This document shows positions 1 to 5,974 of a stretch of DNA of 5,974 nt, piece after piece. Origin of the DNA: Dehalococcoidia bacterium (GTDB lineage Bacteria; Chloroflexota; Dehalococcoidia; GIF9; AB-539-J10); assembly GCA_030669525.1 (NCBI GenBank), contig DAOVDO010000061.1, positions 1 through 5,974 of the forward strand, in the 5' to 3' direction. The notes below the pieces were generated by a model, which saw only the letters and a list, made by a program, of their open reading frames with translations, did no database searches and was not told the DNA's origin. A program made the translations under genes and the position numbers. How positions within the stretch are numbered: position 1 is the first letter of the stretch; each line of letters opens with the position of its first letter.

Positions 1-186
1 CTCAGCAATTATATTGAGTAAAGTGGCTGAAGTTCCCCGAGGCTGATACATACCCGTTTCCCATTCGCTGATTGTTTGCTGCCGCGTGCCTAACTCACCA
101 GCCATCTCTGCTTGAGTTAACCCTAGATGGCGCCTCAGCGCCAGAATGCGCTCTCTATCCCATTGCTTTCCTTTTCTGTGCTTCAT
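1..186 (-). CDS. XRE-family helix-turn-helix regulator, 3' end cut off by window edge
   Basis: Reading the minus strand from the ATG at 186 gives 62 uninterrupted codons to the window edge, so the C-terminus is missing. The protein begins MKHRKGKQWDRERILALRRH and continues into a classic HTH_3/XRE fold. Residues about 22-45 (GLTQAEMAGELGTRQQTISEWETG) match the Cro/C1 pattern: TQ at the start of helix 2, the LG turn, and QQTISEWE as recognition helix. The end, PRGTSATLLNIIAE, resembles the last helix of minimal single-domain XRE proteins, so the full protein is probably only about 65-80 residues; that length is an inference. No Shine-Dalgarno precedes the ATG, and a TATAAT lies only 8 bp upstream, suggesting a leaderless message. 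The gene is divergent from groES. A large dyad over its promoter suggests autoregulation. Its wider target is unknown; there is no toxin or phage gene in view. Confidence 0.85.
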   Translation of the reverse strand, partial: MKHRKGKQWDRERILALRRHLGLTQAEMAGELGTRQQTISEWETGMYQPRGTSATLLNIIAE

Positions 187-190
187 TATA

Positions 191-222
191 TTAAATTATA
201 CACGGTGCAGTGTAAAATTTAA
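191..222. repeat. 32-bp imperfect inverted repeat, probable operator of the XRE regulator
   Basis: The left arm TTAAATTATACAC (191-203) and right arm GTGTAAAATTTAA (210-222) are reverse complements at 12 of 13 positions, around a 6-nt centre GGTGCA. The only mismatch is A198 against A215. The dyad covers the XRE -10 hexamer and nearly all of the -35 hexamer, so a dimer bound here would block the regulator's own promoter. It has no GC-rich stem and no T-tract placed to act as a terminator. That the adjacent XRE protein binds it is an inference from position and symmetry. Confidence 0.6.
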
Positions 223-223
223 A
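195..223 (-). promoter_or_regulatory. Predicted promoter of the XRE regulator
   Basis: On the minus strand a perfect -10 hexamer TATAAT (200 down to 195) is preceded by TTTAAA (223 down to 218, 4 of 6 matches to TTGACA) with an ideal 17-bp spacer. The expected transcription start falls at about 187-189, at or just before the ATG at 186, so the mRNA would be leaderless or nearly so. A second TATAAT at 190-185 overlaps the start codon and is too far downstream to serve this gene. The prediction rests on consensus match only. Confidence 0.55.
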
Positions 224-255
224 GATATGTTTTCTAAATTTGTGGTCGAGGATTG

Positions 256-283
256 TTGCATATTAAATCTGTTGTGCTATAAT
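256..283 (+). promoter_or_regulatory. groESL promoter with extended -10
   Basis: TGCTATAAT (275-283) is a perfect TATAAT hexamer with the upstream TG of an extended -10 element. The best -35 candidate is weak: TTGCAT at 256-261 with a 16-bp spacer. Extended -10 promoters tolerate poor -35 boxes. Transcription should start near 289-291, inside the CIRCE element that begins at 286, which is the usual geometry for HrcA repression. Confidence 0.7.
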
Positions 284-285
284 TA

Positions 286-312
286 TTAGCAGTCTCAATG
301 CCAGAGTGCTAA
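286..312 (+). promoter_or_regulatory. CIRCE element (HrcA operator)
   Basis: TTAGCAGTC (286-294), a 9-nt spacer (295-303) and GAGTGCTAA (304-312) match the CIRCE consensus TTAGCACTC-N9-GAGTGCTAA at 17 of 18 arm positions. The single departure is G292, where the consensus has C. CIRCE is bound by the heat-shock repressor HrcA, whose activity depends on GroESL, and it typically sits between promoter and groES as here. No hrcA gene lies in the window. Confidence 0.93.
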
Positions 313-324
313 AATACATTTATG

Positions 325-333
325 AAAGGAGGT
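325..333 (+). promoter_or_regulatory. groES ribosome binding site, fixes the start at 337
   Basis: AAAGGAGGT (325-333) is a near-perfect anti-16S match placed just before the ATG at 337. It lies inside the coding stretch of the alternative upstream ATG at 322, which therefore cannot be the main start. GGAGG ends 4 nt before the ATG, a slightly short but workable spacing. Confidence 0.85.
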
Positions 334-336
334 AAT

Positions 337-636
337 ATGGCATACAAAATTAAACCTTTGGGAGAGAGAGTCGTAATCAAGCCTCTCCCCAAAGAAGAAG
401 TAAGCAAGGGAGGGATTGTTTTACCCGATACAGCAAAGGAGAAGCCTCAGGAAGGCGAAGTTATTGCTGTTGGCCCTGGTAAGCTGTCCGAAGAAGGCAA
501 ACGAGTAGCTATGGAGGTCAAGGTGGGTGACAAGGTGATCTATTCCAAATACGCTGGTACTGAGTTCAAGCTGGATGACGAAGAAGTGGTTATTCTACGC
601 GAGAGCGACATCCTGGGTAAAAAAATTCTTAAATAA
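337..636 (+). CDS. groES: Co-chaperonin GroES (Cpn10)
   Basis: This 99-residue cytoplasmic protein forms the heptameric lid that caps the GroEL ring, closing the folding chamber in the ATP cycle. It starts [17 protein letters not shown], the standard Cpn10 N-terminus. The mobile loop is about residues 17-33, with the GroEL-contacting hydrophobic triplet IVL at 27-29 inside KGGIVLPDT. The [10 protein letters not shown] segment (40-49) and the C-terminal [20 protein letters not shown] strand region are also typical. The ATG at 337 is preferred over the in-frame ATG at 322 because it follows the strong Shine-Dalgarno and gives the usual family length and N-terminus. It is the first gene of a two-gene operon, controlled by the extended -10 promoter and CIRCE upstream. 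Nothing is missing or unusual. Confidence 0.98.
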   Translation: MAYKIKPLGERVVIKPLPKEEVSKGGIVLPDTAKEKPQEGEVIAVGPGKLSEEGKRVAMEVKVGDKVIYSKYAGTEFKLDDEEVVILRESDILGKKILK

Positions 637-2268
<1,632 letters not shown>

Positions 2269-2290
2269 AATAGATTACAGCCATAACGAG

Positions 2291-2324
2291 GGGAGAGCTG
2301 CCATAAGGCAGCTCTCCCTTTATA
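2291..2324 (+). terminator. Intrinsic terminator of the groESL operon
   Basis: GGGAGAGCTGCC (2291-2302) and GGCAGCTCTCCC (2307-2318) form a perfect 12-bp GC-rich stem around an ATAA loop, followed by TTTATA. It begins 22 bp after the groEL stop. Read on the other strand the hairpin has no T-tract after it, so it should act mainly on rightward transcription. It may still impede transcripts arriving from the convergent peptidase gene. Confidence 0.9.
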
Positions 2325-2327
2325 TCC

Positions 2328-3587
2328 CTAGACCCTGAGTAATCTTACCGGAAGTTCATCTTTGACCGGACCTACTACAGCCAGGTTAAGCTTCTCGCTG
2401 GAAAGAAGTCCCTCTGCAATCTGCTCTAACTCATTGATGGTTATGGCGTCAATAATAGAAATAACCTCATCTATATCTCGGATTCTCTGCATCAATAATT
2501 CCTGGCTACCCAACCACAGAGCCATGTTCTGACTATCCTCAAGCCTCAACTGTAACCTTCCCTTCGATAATTCTTTAGCCCTGGTTAGCTCATCAGAGGT
2601 AATTCCATGCTTTAGCTTTGATAGCTCCTTGAGAATAGCTTCAACTGCTACCTCTACTTTTCCAGGATCAACGCCAGCATAGATAATAAATGAACCTGAG
2701 TTAAGAAAATGCTCCGCGTAGCTATGAATATCGTAGGCTAATCCCCTGTGTTCCCTGATCTCTGTAAACAGACGGCTGCTCATACCACCGCCAAGCACTG
2801 TATTAAGCAAGCCAAGTACAAAACGCTGCGGATGAAAGCGCGAGAACCCATGAACGGCAAGACAGAGGTGCGCCTGCTCAATATCCCGTGACTCAACACA
2901 CATCCTGGGTTCTGTTTGCTTATCATTCGTCATATAGTTCCTTGACAACTCCCCCGCAGACCATTCACCAAGTAGTTGCTCGATTTGAGCCACTGCTGGC
3001 TCATGCTGCATATCACCAGCAATACTGACCACCATATTATTGGGCGTGTAACGCCGAGCGATATAGCTTAGCATATGCCTGCGATTTATTGAGGACACAG
3101 TTTCCTTGGTCCCTATAATTTCCCTCCCCAGCGGCTGTCCTGTCCATAGCAGTTCATCCATTATTACGTTCACCCTTTGCTGAGGCAGGTCCATGTTCAT
3201 ATTGATTTCCTCAATGATAACCTGGCGTTCCTTATTAATATCTACATCATCAAATCGAGAATTAAGCAGCAAATCAGACAGTACATCCAGGGCAATGGAA
3301 AAATGAGCACCGGCTACCTTGCACCAGTAGATAGTCGCTTCCTTATCCGTGCCGCCGTTGATTATGCCACCAACGCCTTCGATGTCCTGGCTTATTTCCT
3401 TGGCTGTTGGCCGCCGCTCTGTACCCTTGAAACACAAATGCTCGACAAAATGGGAAATGCCTGCTTCCTCCTGGTTTTCAAAGCAGGAGCCAGCTCCCAC
3501 CAGGAAGGCGATACTTACCGAACGGCAGTGCGGCATAGTGCTGGTGATGACCCGTAAGCCATTATCAAGCACGGTTCTGTTATACAT
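2328..3587 (-). CDS. M16B-family zinc metallopeptidase (processing-peptidase-like)
   Basis: This 419-residue protein belongs to the pitrilysin/insulinase clan in the bacterial M16B group (mitochondrial processing peptidase beta and B. subtilis YmxG-like), which cleaves peptides or short proteins using zinc. The inverted zinc motif HFVEH is at 46-50, with H46 and H50 as ligands and E49 as catalytic base. The third ligand is E127 in NKERQVIIEE, 77 residues after H50, with the conserved E120. The C-terminal half-domain carries the family segment GGGMSSRLFTEIREHRGLAY (266-285). Length is normal and the active site is intact, so it should be active. There is no signal peptide, so it is probably cytoplasmic. 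It lies downstream of the DUF362 gene on the same strand and converges on groEL. The start is uncertain: the only good Shine-Dalgarno (GGAAAGGAG, 3619 down to 3611) is 23 nt before the ATG, and an in-frame stop lies just upstream of it. Confidence 0.93.
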   Translation of the reverse strand: MYNRTVLDNGLRVITSTMPHCRSVSIAFLVGAGSCFENQEEAGISHFVEHLCFKGTERRPTAKEISQDIEGVGGIINGGTDKEATIYWCKVAGAHFSIALDVLSDLLLNSRFDDVDINKERQVIIEEINMNMDLPQQRVNVIMDELLWTGQPLGREIIGTKETVSSINRRHMLSYIARRYTPNNMVVSIAGDMQHEPAVAQIEQLLGEWSAGELSRNYMTNDKQTEPRMCVESRDIEQAHLCLAVHGFSRFHPQRFVLGLLNTVLGGGMSSRLFTEIREHRGLAYDIHSYAEHFLNSGSFIIYAGVDPGKVEVAVEAILKELSKLKHGITSDELTRAKELSKGRLQLRLEDSQNMALWLGSQELLMQRIRDIDEVISIIDAITINELEQIAEGLLSSEKLNLAVVGPVKDELPVRLLRV

Positions 3588-3767
3588 TTCCGCAAATTCT
3601 ACTTGTATTGCTCCTTTCCGTCAATGAAACCTATACCACAACACCTTCATGATAGCCTAAAAAAGTAACAAGGGTCGGGTTTTGTACCCTACCTGAAGGC
3701 GAGCATGAATCCCGCCACTACGACTATACCAAAGTGCTACATAACGAATAACACGAATGCCTAGCTG

Positions 3768-5021
3768 TCAGCTTTGCGAGGAATGCCAGGCAGAGGTAGC
3801 CCTCAGTTTGTTTACCACGATACCAAGCAAATGCACTAGCCTTCCGACAGTCGAGCGTGTGGGAACAATAGCATTGAAACGACATACCTCGTGGCAACAC
3901 ATACATTGTATGCAGAGATCTGTATTTATCCTCGCTTTTTTGCCTGTTACTGCGATAGCACCTGTCGGGCAAATTTTCTGGCACTCACCGCATCCCGTAC
4001 ACTGACCTCTTATTACACGAGGTCTAATGGAAAGCTGATACGTTATTAACCTGGGCAAGAATCCAGGCACCCTCTGTATAACCAGGTTAGTGGCACTTGC
4101 TGGAGTCCTGAAATCAAGAGCTGCTACACTTTCCAGCTTCTCTCCAACCACCCCGATATTATCAAGTCTACCAACACCAACACCTCTCTCATCGCAGTAT
4201 CTGGTTGTGTAAATATCCATGGGATTCAACCCGACCATTCCAGCCACCACCGCATCAAGAGCTACAGCATCTTGACTGGCCAGAACAACCCCGAGCCTCC
4301 TTAATCCCCCGGCTGCCGGCCCCTCCCCTTCCATGGCAACAATGCCATCCATTATCGTCAACTGTGGTTTTATGGCAGAGAAAATATCCGTTAAAACCTG
4401 TCCAAAATTCTCACACTTCACATATTCACCGTGAAATCTTGTGCGAATACCACTGGGAATCGTGCCATACATATTCTTCACACCGCCTGTGAGAACTGTG
4501 AGAGAATGTGTCTTCAACTTGGGAAGATTAACAATCACATCGGCATCCAGAGCAATTCTAGATAGATAAACCCTATCCAGGAAATGCCCGTTGCACTCTA
4601 CTTCTACAAATCCACCTTCCAGAAGATTGACCAACCTTACTTCCATCCTGTCGCACATCTGCTGAAAACCCGATATGCGAAATCCGTCTGCCGCATGAGA
4701 TGCAACATCATCCCCTACCGTGATATTGTTACTCAACGTCTTCAGCAATCTTAAAACAGCTTCTGTAAAAACCGGGTGCGTAACGATTCCCTTCTCCGGA
4801 GGAGATGGCGGAGAAAGGTGATTAATTTTGACAAAAATGTTACTCCCCGGCTCGATAATCCCCTCCAGTCCTCCTATCAGCTCAAGCCCCTTCTTCACCG
4901 CTTCATAAATCTGGTCGCAGTCATAAACGCCAACCTTCACAATGGATACCATTGCTTTACCCTGACTGGCATTTCCTGAAAATGTTGATGCCACTCTACT
5001 TCTATCTACAAGCTTGCCCAT
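3768..5021 (-). CDS. DUF362 protein with C-terminal 2x[4Fe-4S] ferredoxin domain
   Basis: The protein has 417 residues. Residues about 25-325 form a DUF362 (PF04015) domain, shown by VKIN (64-67), NLPKLKTH (165-172), GGVKNMYG (179-186), DGIVAMEGEGP (225-235) and DAVALDAV (251-258). A bacterial-ferredoxin domain follows with two cluster motifs: C341-x2-C344-x2-C347-x3-C351-P and C370-x2-C373-x2-C376-x3-C380, plus an extra cysteine at 375. It should therefore bind two [4Fe-4S] clusters and take part in electron transfer or redox chemistry, but the reaction of this family is not established. No signal peptide or membrane segment is evident. The ATG at 5021 was chosen because AGAGG lies 5 nt upstream. 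A TTG at 5036 and an ATG at 4952 (giving MVSIVKV, preceded by AGGG) are alternatives; the last is where family homology seems to begin. The M16 peptidase gene follows 180 bp downstream. Confidence 0.88.
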   Translation of the reverse strand: MGKLVDRSRVASTFSGNASQGKAMVSIVKVGVYDCDQIYEAVKKGLELIGGLEGIIEPGSNIFVKINHLSPPSPPEKGIVTHPVFTEAVLRLLKTLSNNITVGDDVASHAADGFRISGFQQMCDRMEVRLVNLLEGGFVEVECNGHFLDRVYLSRIALDADVIVNLPKLKTHSLTVLTGGVKNMYGTIPSGIRTRFHGEYVKCENFGQVLTDIFSAIKPQLTIMDGIVAMEGEGPAAGGLRRLGVVLASQDAVALDAVVAGMVGLNPMDIYTTRYCDERGVGVGRLDNIGVVGEKLESVAALDFRTPASATNLVIQRVPGFLPRLITYQLSIRPRVIRGQCTGCGECQKICPTGAIAVTGKKARINTDLCIQCMCCHEVCRFNAIVPTRSTVGRLVHLLGIVVNKLRATSAWHSSQS

Positions 5022-5026
5022 CGTTT

Positions 5027-5031
5027 CCTCT
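5027..5031 (-). promoter_or_regulatory. Ribosome binding site supporting the DUF362 start at 5021
   Basis: On the minus strand AGAGG (5031 down to 5027) lies 5 nt before the ATG at 5021. It sits inside the reading frame of the upstream TTG candidate at 5036, which makes that longer start unlikely. The ATG at 4952 has only a weaker AGGG seven nucleotides ahead of it. Confidence 0.5.
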
Positions 5032-5038
5032 GACAAAA

Positions 5039-5068
5039 TATATAGATTAAGTATAACCCATATTTCAA
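5039..5068 (-). promoter_or_regulatory. Possible promoter of the DUF362 gene
   Basis: On the minus strand TTGAAA (5068 down to 5063) and TATATA (5044 down to 5039) are separated by 18 bp. Each hexamer is only a partial match, and the start would leave a very short leader just ahead of the Shine-Dalgarno. A better -10 hexamer, TATACT (5055 down to 5050), lacks a recognisable -35 box. The region is AT-rich, so either could be chance. Confidence 0.3.
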
Positions 5069-5144
5069 GCCTTTTCCTGCCCGTAAGGTCAGCTATGCAA
5101 ACAGGTTATTCAAACAGCATTTTCGCAGTTTTAGTTTATAATTT

Positions 5145-5163
5145 ATGACAATCTAGCTGTCAT
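5145..5163. repeat. Short inverted repeat upstream of the nuclease gene
   Basis: ATGACA (5145-5150) and TGTCAT (5158-5163) are perfect inverted copies around a 7-nt spacer, ATCTAGC. The right arm falls where the -35 box of the downstream promoter should be, so it could be an operator. Six-base arms are common by chance, so this is only suggestive. Confidence 0.25.
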
Positions 5164-5175
5164 TAACAGGTGCCA

Positions 5176-5184
5176 TGCTATAAT
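5176..5184 (+). promoter_or_regulatory. Extended -10 promoter of the RNase H-fold nuclease gene
   Basis: TGCTATAAT (5176-5184) is a perfect -10 hexamer with the extended TG, identical to the groES element. The -35 position is poor; CTGTCA (5157-5162) with a 16-bp spacer is the best available. The start would fall near 5191, leaving a leader of about 13 nt that begins almost at the GAAGG ribosome binding site (5191-5195). Confidence 0.55.
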
Positions 5185-5203
5185 TTAATCGAAGGCATAA
5201 TCT

Positions 5204-5695
5204 ATGGAGCAATGGACTGAGGCTTACCTGGATATAGAAACTACCGGCTTATCGCGCTATTATGACTATATAACCGTAATTGGCATTTACCTGTGCAACG
5301 TTAGAAACAGCAAGCTGATTCAACTGATAGGCGAGGAAGTAACCAGGGATAACCTTGCCAGAGCTCTAGAGGGGGTAAATACAATCTATACCTACAACGG
5401 CAGCAGATTCGACCTTCCTTTTATAGAGAATTCCCTGGAGATAGACCTTGAGACTGAGTTTGAACATCACGACCTGATGTACGACTGCTGGCAAAATAAT
5501 CTGTATGGCGGCTTCAAGGCAGTTGAGCGGCAGCTAGGAATTTCCAGGCAACTGCAGGGCATTAGCGGGTTTGAGGCAGTGCTTCTGTGGTTCAGGTACC
5601 ATGACAATGGTGACCGGAATGCCCTGGCCTTGCTATTGGAATACAACAGCGAGGATGTCATAAATCTGAAAGCCCTGAGGGAGATATTAGGCTAA
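5204..5695 (+). CDS. YprB-type RNase H-fold (DEDD) exonuclease-like protein
   Basis: This 163-residue protein is almost entirely an RNase_H_2 (YprB) domain, a branch of the DEDD 3'-5' exonuclease superfamily that uses two metal ions on nucleic acid. The acidic residues can be placed: D10 and E12 in YLDIETTGL (ExoI), D70 in YNGSRFDLPFI (ExoII), D90 in HHDLMYDCW, and D151 in YNSEDVINL (ExoIII-like). All are present, so catalysis is plausible, but substrate (DNA or RNA) and direction are inferred. Larger YprB proteins carry extra domains such as TPR repeats; this one is minimal. The ATG at 5204 follows GAAGG (5191-5195) at 8 nt. The gene has its own extended -10 promoter. A PD-(D/E)XK nuclease gene follows 75 bp downstream on the same strand, suggesting a joint role in DNA repair or processing. 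Confidence 0.85.
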   Translation: MEQWTEAYLDIETTGLSRYYDYITVIGIYLCNVRNSKLIQLIGEEVTRDNLARALEGVNTIYTYNGSRFDLPFIENSLEIDLETEFEHHDLMYDCWQNNLYGGFKAVERQLGISRQLQGISGFEAVLLWFRYHDNGDRNALALLLEYNSEDVINLKALREILG

Positions 5696-5760
5696 TGCTA
5701 CTTCCAGTAATCACCGGTAATAAGCATAAAGCTAACAATCAAGATGAAATCATGAAAGCG

Positions 5761-5765
5761 AGGAG
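5761..5765 (+). promoter_or_regulatory. Ribosome binding site of the PD-(D/E)XK nuclease gene
   Basis: AGGAG (5761-5765) stands 5 nt before the ATG at 5771, in the context GCGAGGAGTTAATATG. It supports that ATG as the start. No separate promoter is evident in the 75-bp gap, so the gene is probably transcribed with the upstream nuclease gene. Confidence 0.7.
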
Positions 5766-5770
5766 TTAAT

Positions 5771-5974
5771 ATGCCAATCTACTCTCATTCTCAACTGGGA
5801 ACGTATCAACAATGCCCGCTGAAATACAAACTTCATTACCGGGACAGAATCAAGCGAGATACCGAAGGTATTGAGGGCTTCCTGGGAACGATGGTACATG
5901 AAACCCTGAAGAAGTGCTACGACGACATCAGGCTTACCAGGGTAAATACATTGAGCGATTTGCTAGCCCACTAT
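5771..5974 (+). CDS. PD-(D/E)XK nuclease of RecB/Cas4/AddB type, N-terminal part only
   Basis: Sixty-eight codons are open to the window edge, so the 3' end is missing. The protein begins MPIYSHSQLGTYQQCPLKYK, the characteristic opening of PDDEXK_1 (PF12705) nucleases: a serine/leucine helix followed by a single cysteine in QQCPLKY. C15 corresponds to the first cysteine of the four-cysteine [4Fe-4S] cluster in AddB and Cas4-like members. Residues 36-46 (GFLGTMVHETL) match the G-x-x-x-H-E motif, with H43 as the early active-site histidine. The catalytic D-(D/E)XK residues and remaining cysteines would lie beyond the window, so intactness and exact subfamily cannot be judged. The gene follows the RNase H-fold exonuclease gene on the same strand. 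Candidate roles are DNA end resection or repair. Cas4 proper is less likely because no CRISPR genes or repeats are visible. Confidence 0.82.
   Translation, partial: MPIYSHSQLGTYQQCPLKYKLHYRDRIKRDTEGIEGFLGTMVHETLKKCYDDIRLTRVNTLSDLLAHY

Noticed and set aside
322..336. ATG at 322 as the start of groES
   Set aside because: It would place the strong AAAGGAGGT ribosome binding site inside the coding region and add MKGGN to a protein whose family starts at MAYKIKPL.
3660..3716. Possible terminator between the DUF362 and M16 genes
   Set aside because: A GGCGAG/CCCGCC stem (3698-3716) has a mismatch and no following T-run on the minus strand. The nearby GGGT/ACCC stem has only 4 bp and its T-run is displaced.
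3177..4492. Plus-strand open frames opposite the M16 and DUF362 genes
   Set aside because: The minus-strand proteins have complete motifs through these stretches, and the antisense products show no domain.
5022..5036. TTG at 5036 as the start of the DUF362 gene
   Set aside because: It adds only five residues, uses a rare start, and would put the AGAGG ribosome binding site of the ATG at 5021 inside the gene.
5137..5142. TATAAT as a second promoter for the RNase H-fold gene
   Set aside because: No -35-like hexamer is found at 16-18 bp and no extended TG precedes it; the region is AT-rich.
3761..5162. Ten-base repeat CTAGCTGTCA at 3761-3770 and 5153-5162
   Set aside because: Several matching 10-mers are expected by chance in about 6 kb, and one copy lies in the DUF362 stop region with no shared context.
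5771..5974. Cas4 of a CRISPR system
   Set aside because: The N-terminal motif is shared across RecB, AddB and Cas4-like nucleases, and no repeats or other cas genes are visible.

Overview
The window looks like bacterial chromosome from a Chloroflexota lineage, most likely near Dehalococcoidia. This rests on the look of the GroEL protein (for example the [10 protein letters not shown] segment and the DIPEKEK tail), on the XRE-type regulator, and on strong Shine-Dalgarno use in most genes. It comes from memory of family sequences, not from a search, so treat the taxon as a moderate-confidence inference. No rRNA, tRNA, CRISPR array, insertion sequence or integration site was seen.

Left end (1-336): the 5' part of a small XRE-family helix-turn-helix regulator runs leftwards out of the window. 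It is divergent from the chaperonin operon. Between them lie a 32-bp inverted repeat over the regulator's own predicted promoter, then an extended -10 promoter and a CIRCE element (HrcA operator) for groES.

Chaperonin operon (337-2324): groES and groEL are 12 bp apart, the groEL ribosome binding site overlaps the groES stop codon, and a strong intrinsic terminator follows. HrcA-controlled heat-shock expression is expected.

Minus-strand block (2328-5021): an M16B zinc peptidase converges on groEL. Upstream of it, 180 bp away, is a DUF362 protein with a C-terminal 2x[4Fe-4S] ferredoxin domain. They may be co-transcribed, since no convincing terminator or promoter is visible between them, but their functional link is unknown.

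Right end (5037-5974): a divergent intergenic region leads into a plus-strand pair. The first gene is a compact YprB-type RNase H-fold (DEDD) exonuclease with an extended -10 promoter. The second is the start of a PD-(D/E)XK nuclease of the RecB/Cas4/AddB type, cut by the window edge. The two nucleases plausibly form a DNA-processing module and are the least-described part of the window, together with the regulator's dyad operator. Everything else looks like ordinary core-genome content.
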